A stretch of DNA of 34,939 bases. Source: Gammaproteobacteria bacterium (GTDB lineage Bacteria; Pseudomonadota; Gammaproteobacteria; Pseudomonadales; Pseudomonadaceae). The notes under the pieces are model-generated. The model was not told where the DNA came from, did not search any database, and was given only the letters and a program-made list of their open reading frames with translations. The stretch covers positions 1 to 34,939 of the forward strand of contig JAHJXZ010000265.1 of NCBI GenBank assembly GCA_018827205.1, given 5' to 3'. Made by a program: the position numbers and the translations under genes. Shown here piece after piece: positions 25,265 to 33,220 of the stretch (position 1 is its first letter; every line of letters begins with the position of its first letter).

Positions 25265-25798
25265 TTATAGGTCGTCATCGGTTACCACTCTGACCGCGTC
25301 CGCCTGCATGGCATATGCGGCGTCTGCCAATTCATTGTTGACCTGTTCGACCTTCAGCGTACCGCTTACCCACAGGGGTGCGTAGATGTCTTCCAGCTCA
25401 ATGCCTTTGGGGTAGCGCACCAACACCAATTGATTCGGTGGCGGTGGCGGGACGTGGATACAGGCGCCAGGATACGGCACCAGAAAGAACAGCGTGCTGC
25501 GACCTTGGCTGTCAGTCTCCAAGGGTACGGGGTAGCCGCCAAGGCGCAGCGCCTTGCCGTTCAGGGCGGCAACGGTGTTCGTCGAGTACATCACCGCTGG
25601 CAGGTTTTTATCTTGCTGCTTAAGGCCGCCCGGGTTGTAGAAGCCGCTGTCCTGCTCAAGGCCCTGGTGGCTGATCTCGGGCATATCTTCCAGGGCCTGG
25701 CGGTCTTCCGGTGGCATCAGCTCAAGCCAATCGGTTTCCGGCAGTTCGGCGCAGGCCAGGGTGCTGATAAACAGCAGGGGTAACAACAGATAGCGCAT
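25265..25798 (-). CDS. Exported DUF3299 family protein (177 aa)
   Basis: A signal peptide (RYLLLPLLFISTLACA) is followed by an acidic region (LMPPEDRQALEDM) and the DUF3299 core, whose marker stretches are LRLGGYPVPLETD, FFLVPYPGACIHVPPPPPNQ and APLWVSGTLKV. Family members often occur beside ABC or lipoprotein genes, but no role is established that I know of. It is probably periplasmic. It is first in a two-gene unit with the YtfJ-like protein. Confidence 0.82.
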   Translation of the reverse strand: MRYLLLPLLFISTLACAELPETDWLELMPPEDRQALEDMPEISHQGLEQDSGFYNPGGLKQQDKNLPAVMYSTNTVAALNGKALRLGGYPVPLETDSQGRSTLFFLVPYPGACIHVPPPPPNQLVLVRYPKGIELEDIYAPLWVSGTLKVEQVNNELADAAYAMQADAVRVVTDDDL

Positions 25799-25833
25799 TC
25801 GATGGGCTCACAGGGCAGCGGAGTGAAAGGACA

Positions 25834-26079
25834 TCAGCCCTTTCTGACAGCGGCGTAGATTACCAGCAGCACCACTGCGCCGATCACCGCGCCGATAAAT
25901 CCGGCGGATTCGCCCACCTTGTAGATGCCCAGTGCCTGGCCGCCGTAAGTGGCGGCAATCGAGCCACAAACACCGAGCAGGATGGTCATGATCCAGCCCA
26001 TGCTGTCATTGCCAGGTTTGATAAAGCGCGCGATCAGGCCGACGATCAGGCCGATAAAGATGATGCCGATAATGCTCAT
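25834..26079 (-). CDS. GlsB/YeaQ/YmgE-family small membrane protein (81 aa)
   Basis: A very hydrophobic, glycine-rich protein with three membrane segments (about residues 3-20, 27-50 and 58-78). The family signature is LIVGLIARFIKPGNDSMGWIMTILLGVCGS. Annotation as transglycosylase-associated is historical; family members respond to stress. A GGAGG-like ribosome binding site lies before the ATG at 26079 (TCAGGAGGCTCGCT on the minus strand). Confidence 0.88.
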   Translation of the reverse strand: MSIIGIIFIGLIVGLIARFIKPGNDSMGWIMTILLGVCGSIAATYGGQALGIYKVGESAGFIGAVIGAVVLLVIYAAVRKG

Positions 26080-26147
26080 AGCGAGCCTCCTGAGGGAACG
26101 GTGGAATTGCGACCGTTGATCTGACCATGGAAAGATCAGGCAGTTCG

Positions 26148-26906
26148 CTATTCCTCGGTCTCCGGCGGGGCAACTCCATAACGGTGGTAGATGCGCGCGA
26201 CCTCACCACTGTCACGCATGTCGCGCAGCGTCTGTCCCAGCTGTTCGTAAACGGATTTTTTATCGCCCAGATAGTGGCGTTTCGATGCGCCGTAATAGTT
26301 ACCAACGGACTGCTCGTACTGGTACTCGGCATAGCTGTAGTCGCTGAAGTCAATCTTGTGGAACTGCGCTTCGATGGCTTCGGCGTCCAGCACCACCATT
26401 ACATCCAGGCGCCCGGCGCGAAACATCCCGGCCAGCAGGTAGTCGTCGGTAGCCAGGCTTTTTCTCAGGCTGTTATCGCCGTCGAACTGATCGAAGTAGG
26501 CGGTGCCACGTTTGACCCCGATTACCTTGCCGTGCAGGTCGGCATAGCTACGCAGGCTGGCCTGTTGCCCGGCCTTGACGATAAAGCGGATGCTTTTGCG
26601 CTGAGTGCCGATGGACGGCAGAAAGTGCACGAACTCCATGCGCTCGGCGGTGAACAGCACACGCGGCGCGAGGTCGATACGCCCAGACTTGAGGTCTTCC
26701 AGGCTGCGTACAAAAGGCGCGTAACGCCATTCGATACGCGCGCCGACACGTTGCGCAGCCGTGTCCAGCACTTCGATCAGCGGGCCGACGGGGAGTGAAT
26801 CGAGGGCTTGCATCTCCGGCGGGCGCTCACGGTAATCGGCGCGCAACACCTGTTCGGCATGGCAAAACGGCAGGTAGAACAAAGACAGCAGCAGCAGGTA
26901 CTTCAT
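26148..26906 (-). CDS. Periplasmic amino-acid-type substrate-binding protein (252 aa)
   Basis: It has a signal peptide (KYLLLLSLFYLPFCHA) and the SBP family 3 pattern: RSLEDLKSGRIDLAPRV, RSYADLHGKVIGVKRGTAYFDQF, and a C-terminal QTLRDMRDSGEVARIYHRYG. No permease or ATPase genes lie nearby, so it may serve a distant transporter or act as a sensor-like orphan. The ligand is unknown. It lies 50 bases downstream of the co-oriented purK end. Confidence 0.8.
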   Translation of the reverse strand: MKYLLLLSLFYLPFCHAEQVLRADYRERPPEMQALDSLPVGPLIEVLDTAAQRVGARIEWRYAPFVRSLEDLKSGRIDLAPRVLFTAERMEFVHFLPSIGTQRKSIRFIVKAGQQASLRSYADLHGKVIGVKRGTAYFDQFDGDNSLRKSLATDDYLLAGMFRAGRLDVMVVLDAEAIEAQFHKIDFSDYSYAEYQYEQSVGNYYGASKRHYLGDKKSVYEQLGQTLRDMRDSGEVARIYHRYGVAPPETEE

Positions 26907-26959
26907 GACAAGGCTCTTGTGTATGGCCAGTACGCAAGAGCTTAGTCACAAAGCGAAGG

Positions 26960-28045
26960 TCAGGCCTTGGCGATCAGCGCCTCGACCACGGCAATCTGCT
27001 TGTCCAGAGTAGCGCGATCGGCGCAGCGCAAGGTGGCGTGACCAACTTTGCGGCCGGCCTTGAAGGCCTTGCCGTAGTGGTGCAGACGGCAATCGTCGAT
27101 GGCGATAACCTGCTCCACCGGCGGAACCACACCGATAAAGTTGAGCATCGCGCTCTCACCTATCTTGGCAGTCGAGCCCAGCGGCAGGCCGGCGACGGCG
27201 CGCAGGTGGTTCTCGAACTGGCTGCACTCGGCGCCTTCGATGGTCCAGTGCCCGGAGTTGTGCACGCGCGGGGCGATTTCGTTGGCTTTCAGGCCGCCAT
27301 CGACTTCAAAGAACTCGAAGGCCAGCACGCCGACGTAGTCGAGCTTGCTCAACACGCGGCCGACATAATCTTCTGCCAGTGCCTGCAGCGGGTGATCGGT
27401 GCTGGCGATGGACAGCGCCAGCACGCCGCTGTCGTGGCGGTTATGCACCAGCGGGTAGAAGCGCGTTTCACCATCACGGGCGCGCACCGCTACCAGCGAG
27501 ACTTCCCCGGAGAACGGTACAAAGCCTTCAAGAATGCACGGCACACTGCCCAGTTCGGCGAAAGCACCGGTGACGTCCTCAGCCTTACGCAGAACTTTCT
27601 GGCCCTTGCCGTCGTAGCCCAGGGTGCGAGTTTTCATCACGGCCGGCAAGCCGATGCTGGCCACGGCGGCGTCGAGGTCGGCTTGCGACTGAATATCGGC
27701 AAAATCCGGGGTCGGAATGCCGAGGTCCTTGAACATCGACTTTTCAAACCAGCGGTCACGGGCGATGCGCAGGGCTTCGGCGCTCGGGTAGACCGGGACG
27801 AACTGCGAGAGGAAGGCCACGGTTTCTGCCGGGACGCTTTCAAACTCGAAGGTCACCAGATCGACTTCATCTGCCAGCTGACGCAGGTGATCCTGATCGC
27901 CGTAATCGGCGCGGATATGCTCGCCTAGCGCTTGCGCACAGGCATCCGGCGCGGGGTCGAGGAAGGCGAAGTTCATCCCCAGCGGGGTGCCTGCCAGAGC
28001 CAACATGCGACCCAGCTGGCCGCCACCGATTACGCCGATTTTCAT
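26960..28045 (-). CDS. purK: N5-carboxyaminoimidazole ribonucleotide synthase PurK (361 aa)
   Basis: An ATP-grasp enzyme that carboxylates AIR with bicarbonate and ATP in purine synthesis. The N-terminal motif GVIGGGQLGRMLALAG, the ATP-grasp segment PAVMKTRTLGYDGKGQKVL, ILEGFVPFSGEVSLVAVR and NEIAPRVHNSGHWT are clear. It begins 3 bases after the purE stop, so the two form an operon and act in sequence. Confidence 0.97.
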   Translation of the reverse strand: MKIGVIGGGQLGRMLALAGTPLGMNFAFLDPAPDACAQALGEHIRADYGDQDHLRQLADEVDLVTFEFESVPAETVAFLSQFVPVYPSAEALRIARDRWFEKSMFKDLGIPTPDFADIQSQADLDAAVASIGLPAVMKTRTLGYDGKGQKVLRKAEDVTGAFAELGSVPCILEGFVPFSGEVSLVAVRARDGETRFYPLVHNRHDSGVLALSIASTDHPLQALAEDYVGRVLSKLDYVGVLAFEFFEVDGGLKANEIAPRVHNSGHWTIEGAECSQFENHLRAVAGLPLGSTAKIGESAMLNFIGVVPPVEQVIAIDDCRLHHYGKAFKAGRKVGHATLRCADRATLDKQIAVVEALIAKA

Positions 28046-28048
28046 GGG

Positions 28049-28540
28049 TTAGGCCTCACGCGGGTCCGGATTGTCCAGTACGGTTTCAGTCTGTTCCTGG
28101 CGGAACTGCTTAAGCGCAGCATGGAACTGCGGGTGCTGGTGACCGAGGATGCTCGCGGCGAGCAACGCAGCGTTCACCGCACCGGCTTTGCCGATGGCCA
28201 GGGTGGCCACCGGAATACCAGCAGGCATCTGCACGATCGATAGCAGCGAATCGACACCCGAGAGCACGGCCGACTGCACCGGCACGCCAAGCACCGGCAG
28301 GTGAGTCTTGGCCGCACACATGCCTGGCAGATGTGCTGCGCCGCCGGCACCGGCGATGATCACCTGAATGCCACGCTCGTCAGCCTGTTCGGCGTACTGA
28401 AACAGCAGGTCCGGGGTGCGGTGGGCGGAAACCACCTTCACTTCGTACGGAATGCCTAGCTTGTCCAGCATCTCGGCGGTGTGGCTAAGGGTGGACCAAT
28501 CGGACTTGGAGCCCATGATCACGCCAACCAGTGCGCTCAT
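28049..28540 (-). CDS. purE: N5-CAIR mutase PurE (163 aa)
   Basis: It moves the carboxyl group of N5-CAIR to carbon 4, giving CAIR. The product opens [20 protein letters not shown] and carries the catalytic-site stretches VVSAHRTPD and [13 protein letters not shown]. The class I length is typical. The ATG at 28540 lies after GAAGAGGCACGACG. Upstream on the same strand is a long perfect hairpin that may lie in its leader. Confidence 0.97.
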   Translation of the reverse strand: MSALVGVIMGSKSDWSTLSHTAEMLDKLGIPYEVKVVSAHRTPDLLFQYAEQADERGIQVIIAGAGGAAHLPGMCAAKTHLPVLGVPVQSAVLSGVDSLLSIVQMPAGIPVATLAIGKAGAVNAALLAASILGHQHPQFHAALKQFRQEQTETVLDNPDPREA

Positions 28541-28584
28541 CGTCGTGCCTCTTCTTCATCAAGTGCCCGTAGGCGCTGCAGAAA

Positions 28585-28622
28585 CTAACAAGCCACGCTG
28601 GAAACCAGGCGTGGCTTGTTAG
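28585..28622 (-). other. Strong hairpin in the purE upstream region, possible leader or attenuator
   Basis: CTAACAAGCCACGC (28585-28598) is perfectly complementary to GCGTGGCTTGTTAG (28609-28622), with TGG/CCA extending the stem inward. On the minus strand it is followed by TTTCTGC. No gene reads into it from the right, so it is not an ordinary end-of-gene terminator; it lies 45 bases before the purE ATG. Confidence 0.6.
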
Positions 28623-28844
28623 TGAATGAATTATGGCGGTGCGGCCCGCCAAAGGCCGCGCAGTATACCGTAAAGCCTGGGCTGGCGTGCACCCCGGCGC
28701 GCCGTTTGTCGCGGGCCGCCCGCTAAGCTGTCAGGCGGCAGGTCAACGCAGCCCCAGACGAACGCCACGAGCAGACCTGGCGCACAAATCACGCCCAGTG
28801 GCCTGGCTATACTGGGCGTCCTTTTAACAATCAAGGACGCCACC
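28623..28844. promoter_or_regulatory. Divergent control region, purE side and exported-protein side
   Basis: Together with 28541-28622, this gap carries no gene. A good -10 (TATACT, 28808-28813) reads right, 32 bases before the ATG at 28845. I saw no convincing -35, no other repeat and no RNA gene in the rest. Confidence 0.4.
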
Positions 28845-29639
28845 ATGACAAGGCTGTCACTGCTACTCGCTACCTCGCTGTTCACCCTCAACGCCAGTGC
28901 CCTCGAACTGGCTAAATACCCGCAAGTGTTCGATGCAGGCAAAGGCATTAGCGTTACTGTCGCGCCAAGCAGCGATAACACCCAGGCATTGGTCCAGGTC
29001 AGCGGCATCAACCACCCACTGGATGAAGTGGTACTGCTCACCACGATCAAAGACCGTGGCAATGATGATCGCGATTACACCACCACCCTCAATGGCAGCG
29101 CCTACAACATGCTGGTCAAGCGCCAAGGCTGGGGCGGCGAGCGCTTCCAGCTGTACCTGCCCAATACCGACGGCTTTGAGCTGGGTTTCGACGAAACCAA
29201 GAGCAAGGAGGCCAAACCAGCCACCCTGTTGGCCTTGTACGAGCAGCAGAAGAAAAAGGGCCTTCAGGACAAGCTGAGCCGCTTCGACCGAGAGCAGCGC
29301 GTGGCCGACTTCACCCAGCAGCTGCAACAGATTGATCAAGACGCCTCGAAGGCCTGCGGCAACTCAATGACCACCCAGGTTGAATGGAGCGCTATCGACG
29401 ACGACAAGCTAAAGCGTCTCGGCGTACCAAGCTTCTGTGGTGAAGTGGTCCGCCAGATGGCCAGCCTGTGCGAGAGCAGCCCGGACTTCAAAACCCAGGC
29501 CGAACAGCTGAAAACCGTGCAGTGCAGCTTTGACGCGCAACTCAAACTGCGCGAAAGCGATGCAGGCCTGGTGTTCACCACTCACGAAGAGGCACCAAAC
29601 CAGGGCGATTTTATCAACGCATTCCTGCGTAATCGCTAA
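28845..29639 (+). CDS. Exported protein of unknown function (264 aa)
   Basis: A signal peptide (RLSLLLATSLFTLNASA) is followed by a beta-rich part with GISVTVAPSSDNTQALVQVSG and a charged, helical second half (KKKGLQDKLSRFDREQRVADF). Four cysteines lie in the last third (ACGNS, FCGEV, LCESS, QCSFD) and could form two disulfides in the periplasm. TCAAGGACGCCACC precedes the ATG. I recognise no named family. A hairpin follows. Confidence 0.8.
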   Translation: MTRLSLLLATSLFTLNASALELAKYPQVFDAGKGISVTVAPSSDNTQALVQVSGINHPLDEVVLLTTIKDRGNDDRDYTTTLNGSAYNMLVKRQGWGGERFQLYLPNTDGFELGFDETKSKEAKPATLLALYEQQKKKGLQDKLSRFDREQRVADFTQQLQQIDQDASKACGNSMTTQVEWSAIDDDKLKRLGVPSFCGEVVRQMASLCESSPDFKTQAEQLKTVQCSFDAQLKLRESDAGLVFTTHEEAPNQGDFINAFLRNR

Positions 29640-29650
29640 CTCTGGCTAGA

Positions 29651-29684
29651 CCGCAGCGGTCCGGACAGCCCCGGACTGCTGCGG
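29651..29684 (+). terminator. Terminator-like hairpin after the exported protein gene
   Basis: CCGCAGCGGTCCGG (29651-29664) pairs with CCGGACTGCTGCGG (29671-29684), with one mismatch and a 6-base loop. No T run follows, so its termination strength is uncertain. Confidence 0.5.
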
Positions 29685-29740
29685 CGCCGCGGCATAGTTC
29701 TTGCCTCATTCAGGCATTCTGAACTGTTGCGGTTGCCCCG

Positions 29741-30733
29741 ATGTTGCACGCCCACCTGACCACCCTGCATGTGGTTTCGATGATTCTGGAGTTATTTGCC
29801 GCACAGCCCGAGCTGACCGAGCCCTTGCTGGCGGGCAGCGGCATCACCACGGCTGATCTGGCCTGCGCAGACACCCGTATCACCCGCGCGCAGGAATTGC
29901 AGGTGTGCGCCAATGCCCTGAAAGTGCGCAGCGATCTGGGCCTGGAATTGGGCCGGCGCATGCATGTGTCGGCGTATGGCATGGTCGGTTACGCCGCGCT
30001 GTCGAGTGCCACCTTTGGTGACGCTTGGCGCTTGCTGCTGCAGTACCCCGCCCTGCTCGGCACCTACTTCAAAATGGACCTGCAGATTGAAGGCGAGTTG
30101 GCCTGGGTCAGCGCCAGCGACTATCAGCACAGCCCGGAGCTGGAAGTCTTCAACCTGGAAATGTGCCTGGCCTCACTCAAGCTGATCAGCGATGACCTAC
30201 TTGGCCAGCCCCTGCCGCTCAGCGCCGCGCAGTTCCGCTACGGCGAACCCGACTACAGCGCGCGCTATCCGCACAGCTTCGCCTGTCCCTTACAGTTCAA
30301 TGCCGCGCGTAACGCCTTCGCCTTCCCTGCCAGCTGGCTGCAACAACCCTTACCACTGGCCGATGCGGTGACCCATCGCGAGATGCTCGAGCGCTGTCGC
30401 AAGCAGAATAGCGAGTTCAACACCCGTCAGGCCTGGCTCGGGCGCATCCGCCAACTATTGACCGAACAGCTAACGGCGCCCCCTGGCCTGGATCAGCTGG
30501 CGCAGCAGATGCACTGCTCACCGCGCACTCTGCGCCGGCACTTGCAGGAGCTGGGCACGCACTACCAGGAATTGCTCGACGAGCTGCGTTTCGAGCGGGC
30601 CAAAACCCTGCTCGGCCAGGAAGAGTGGCCCATCTGCAGAATTGCCGAATACCTCGGTTTCAGCGAAACAGCCAGCTTCCGCCATGCCTTCCAGCGCTGG
30701 AGCGGTGTGGCGCCCAGCCGCTTTCGCGCTTGA
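29741..30733 (+). CDS. AraC-family transcriptional regulator, arabinose-binding-like N-terminal domain (330 aa)
   Basis: The N-terminal ligand domain (about residues 20-205) has the pattern of the OruR/ArgR-like AraC group (LELGRRMHVSAYGMVGYAALSS). The C-terminal AraC DNA-binding domain has two helix-turn-helix motifs, LDQLAQQMHCSPRTLRRHLQ and ICRIAEYLGFSETASFRHAFQRWSGVAPSRFR. The downstream amidohydrolase and polyamine-type genes point to a polyamine or amino-acid ligand; this is inference. Candidate binding sites lie in the gap at 30734-30930. The start at 29741 is the best in-frame ATG but lacks a strong ribosome binding site. Confidence 0.9.
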   Translation: MLHAHLTTLHVVSMILELFAAQPELTEPLLAGSGITTADLACADTRITRAQELQVCANALKVRSDLGLELGRRMHVSAYGMVGYAALSSATFGDAWRLLLQYPALLGTYFKMDLQIEGELAWVSASDYQHSPELEVFNLEMCLASLKLISDDLLGQPLPLSAAQFRYGEPDYSARYPHSFACPLQFNAARNAFAFPASWLQQPLPLADAVTHREMLERCRKQNSEFNTRQAWLGRIRQLLTEQLTAPPGLDQLAQQMHCSPRTLRRHLQELGTHYQELLDELRFERAKTLLGQEEWPICRIAEYLGFSETASFRHAFQRWSGVAPSRFRA

Positions 30734-30740
30734 GGATGGC

Positions 30741-30752
30741 TAACGGCCGTTA
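30741..30752. repeat. Perfect 12-base palindrome after the AraC gene
   Basis: TAACGGCCGTTA is fully self-complementary. It lies between GGATGGCT (30734-30741) and its inverted copy AGCCATCC (30789-30796). It could be an operator or part of a transcript-end structure. Confidence 0.35.
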
Positions 30753-30830
30753 AATTGATGGCCTTCCATCCCTGGTAACCATTCCACGAGCCATCCCTGC
30801 GCGAGGTTAAACATCGCTCCCCGGCGATTC

Positions 30831-30865
30831 TTTTGGCCACTTCGATCCCCTTTTGGCCGTTGTCA
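30831..30865 (+). promoter_or_regulatory. Candidate AraC operator and -35 of the amidohydrolase operon
   Basis: TTTTGGCC occurs at 30831-30838 and again at 30851-30858, exactly 20 bases apart, as expected of an AraC-type activator binding two turns apart on one face. TTGTCA (30860-30865) follows immediately and would serve as a -35; the -10 is poor, consistent with activator dependence. Confidence 0.5.
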
Positions 30866-30930
30866 GCGTTCTCCATCCGGCGATGCAGGCGAACAATGCA
30901 GGCACAACAACAAGCCTGGAGCCGCGTCAC

Positions 30931-31959
30931 ATGCTCACCTTCTACAGCGACGACCATCACCTGCACCACGGCAGCTGCGAGCTGATCGACGGCCAGCTGA
31001 TGCCCTGTTTCGAGAAGCCGCAACGCGCCGACCACATCCTGCAACGCGTCAAGGACCGCCGGCTCGGCGAGGTGCGCCCGCCCCAGGATTTCGGCCTGGC
31101 GCCGATTGAGCGCATCCACAGCGCCGCTTATCTGGACTTCTTCAAAGGCGCCTGGGATCGCTGGCAAACGCAGAACGGCAGCGGCGACCTGCTGCCCTTC
31201 ACTTGGCCGGCACGTACCCTGCGTCAGGTCATCCCGCGCGACCTGCATGGCCAACTCGGCTATTACAGCTTCGATGGTGGTGCACCGATTACTGCGGGCA
31301 CCTGGCAGGCGGCTTATAGCGCCGCGCAAGTGGCGCTTAGCGCTCAGCAAGAAATCTCAAACGGCGCGCACAGTGCCTTTGCCCTGTGCCGTCCGCCAGG
31401 TCACCACGCCGCCGGTGAGCTGATGGGTGGCTACTGCTACCTGAATAATGCTGCCATCGCCGCTCAGGCCTTTCTCGACCAAGGCAAGCAGCGCGTGGCC
31501 ATCCTCGATGTCGACTACCACCACGGTAACGGCACTCAGGACATCTTCTATTCGCGCAGCGACGTGCTATTCGCCTCGATCCACGGCGACCCGGCAGACG
31601 AGTTCCCGTTCTTCCTCGGCTATGCCGATGAGCGCGGCGAAGGGGCTGGCGAAGGCTGCAACTTCAACTACCCGCTGGCCATGGGCAGCCCGTGGGAAGT
31701 GTGGAGCGCGGCATTGGATGACGCCTGCCAACGGATTGCCGACTACAACGCCGACGTGATTGTGGTGTCGCTGGGCGTGGACACCTTCAAGGACGACCCG
31801 ATTTCCCAGTTCAAACTCGACAGTCCGGACTACCTGGCCATGGGCAAGCGCATCGCCGCCCTTGGCAAGCCGACCCTGTTTGTCATGGAAGGCGGCTATG
31901 CCGTCGAAGCCATCGGCGTGAACGCAGTGAATGTTCTGGAAGGCTTCGAGGGCGCTTAA
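30931..31959 (+). CDS. aphA: Acetylpolyamine amidohydrolase, class II histone-deacetylase-like (342 aa)
   Basis: A zinc hydrolase that removes acetyl groups from acetylputrescine, acetylcadaverine or related amines. Starting from ATG at 30931, the active-site residues fall at H158 and H159 (RPPGHHA), zinc ligands D195 and H197 (LDVDYHHGNG) and D284 (LGVDTFKDDP), and Y323 (MEGGYAVEAIG). To my memory these are the same positions as in the Mycoplana ramosa enzyme, so both family and start are well supported. GGAG lies 10 bases upstream. It is followed after 31 bases by a polyamine-type binding protein, as for aphA of P. aeruginosa. The exact substrate is not visible. Confidence 0.9.
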   Translation: MLTFYSDDHHLHHGSCELIDGQLMPCFEKPQRADHILQRVKDRRLGEVRPPQDFGLAPIERIHSAAYLDFFKGAWDRWQTQNGSGDLLPFTWPARTLRQVIPRDLHGQLGYYSFDGGAPITAGTWQAAYSAAQVALSAQQEISNGAHSAFALCRPPGHHAAGELMGGYCYLNNAAIAAQAFLDQGKQRVAILDVDYHHGNGTQDIFYSRSDVLFASIHGDPADEFPFFLGYADERGEGAGEGCNFNYPLAMGSPWEVWSAALDDACQRIADYNADVIVVSLGVDTFKDDPISQFKLDSPDYLAMGKRIAALGKPTLFVMEGGYAVEAIGVNAVNVLEGFEGA

Positions 31960-31990
31960 GCCCTCCTTAAATGACCCAAGGGTGACCACC

Positions 31991-33103
31991 ATGAAAACAA
32001 TCAAAACCCTGCTCACCAGCGCAATCTATGGTGCAACTATATTGGCCAGCGCCGCGCAGGCCGAAACGGCAACACCGCAGCGCGAGTTGCGTGTGTACAA
32101 CTGGGCCGACTACATGCTGCCCTCGGTGCCCAAAGACTTTGCCGCCAACAGCGGCATCAAGTTGACCTGGGACATCTTCGACACCAACGAAGGTCTGGAA
32201 GCCAAGCTGCTAACCGGCAACTCGGGTTACGACCTGGTGGTGCCCACTAACACCTTCCTCGAGAACGAAATCAAAGCCGGCGTGTTCCAGAAACTGGACA
32301 AGAGCAAGTTGCCTAACTGGCAACATCTCGACCCTGGCCTACTCGAGTTGATAACCGCCAACGACCCCGGCAACCAATACGCCGTGCCTTACATGTACGG
32401 CACGGTGCTGATCGGCTTCAACCCGGACAAAGTCAAAGAAGCGCTCGGTACCGATGCGCCAGTGGACAGCTGGGACCTGATCTTCAAGGAAGAGAACATC
32501 AGCAAACTCAAGCAGTGTGGCGTGGCCATGCTCGATTCGCCTGGTGAAATTCTGCCGATTGCCCTGCATTACCTGGGTCTCAACCCCAACAGCACCAAGC
32601 CTGAGGACTACGAGAAAGCCAGTGCGCTGATGCTGAAAATCCGCCCCTACGTCTCCTACTTCAACTCCGCCAAGTACATGACCGATATCGCCAACGGTGA
32701 CATCTGCGTGGCCATCGGTTACTCGGGTAGCTTCTACCAGTTCGCCAACCGCGCCAAAGAAGCGGGCAACGGCGTGGTGGTCGACTGGCGCTTGCCGAAA
32801 GAAGGCGCACCGCTGTGGTACGACTCCTTCGCCATTCCAAAAAGCGCGCAGAACGTTGCTGAAGCTCATGAGTTCCTCAACAACCTGCTCGATCCCAAGG
32901 TCATTGCGCCGATCAGCGACTTCCTCGGCTACCCCAACCCGAACAAGGACGGCATGCCGCTGGTGGGTGCGGAAATCCGCGACAACCCTGGCCTGACGCC
33001 AACCGCCGAAGCGCAGAAAACCCTCTACGTGCTGCAACCGCTACCGCAAAAGGTTGAGCGCGTACGCACTCGAGTATGGAACACCATCAAGTCCGGTACG
33101 TGA
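31991..33103 (+). CDS. Periplasmic polyamine-type (PotF/PotD-like) binding protein (370 aa)
   Basis: A signal peptide (MKTIKTLLTSAIYGATILAS up to AQA) is followed by the PotD/PotF family pattern: LRVYNWADYMLPSVPKDFAANSG, TFDTNE-like IFDTNEGLEAKLLTG, YDLVVPTNTFLENEIKAG and a C-terminal VERVRTRVWNTIKSG. Aromatic and acidic ligand residues (W and D in NWADY) are kept. No permease or ATPase genes lie within the window. The ATG at 31991 is preceded by AAGGGTGACCACC. Co-orientation with the amidohydrolase suggests joint use of acylated or free polyamines. Confidence 0.9.
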   Translation: MKTIKTLLTSAIYGATILASAAQAETATPQRELRVYNWADYMLPSVPKDFAANSGIKLTWDIFDTNEGLEAKLLTGNSGYDLVVPTNTFLENEIKAGVFQKLDKSKLPNWQHLDPGLLELITANDPGNQYAVPYMYGTVLIGFNPDKVKEALGTDAPVDSWDLIFKEENISKLKQCGVAMLDSPGEILPIALHYLGLNPNSTKPEDYEKASALMLKIRPYVSYFNSAKYMTDIANGDICVAIGYSGSFYQFANRAKEAGNGVVVDWRLPKEGAPLWYDSFAIPKSAQNVAEAHEFLNNLLDPKVIAPISDFLGYPNPNKDGMPLVGAEIRDNPGLTPTAEAQKTLYVLQPLPQKVERVRTRVWNTIKSGT

Positions 33104-33139
33104 TAGCACTGACACTTGGCTAACAGCTGAAATACCCTC

Positions 33140-33190
33140 AAGCCTCGCTAGCGAAGCACCACTCACCACGGTGAAACGCTAGTGGGGCTT
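33140..33190. repeat. Imperfect inverted repeat between binding-protein gene and ggt
   Basis: AAGCCTCGCTAGCG (33140-33153) and CGCTAGTGGGGCTT (33177-33190) are inverted with three mismatches and enclose a smaller CACC/GGTG hairpin. It could end the upstream transcript or be a degenerate REP-like element. A TATAAG (33199-33204) and GAGGA follow before ggt. Confidence 0.4.
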
Positions 33191-33220
33191 ATACACACTA
33201 TAAGAATCTGAGGATTAAGC

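Noticed and set aside
27038..27928. 296-aa open frame opposite purK
   Set aside because: Antisense to purK, with no recognisable domain.
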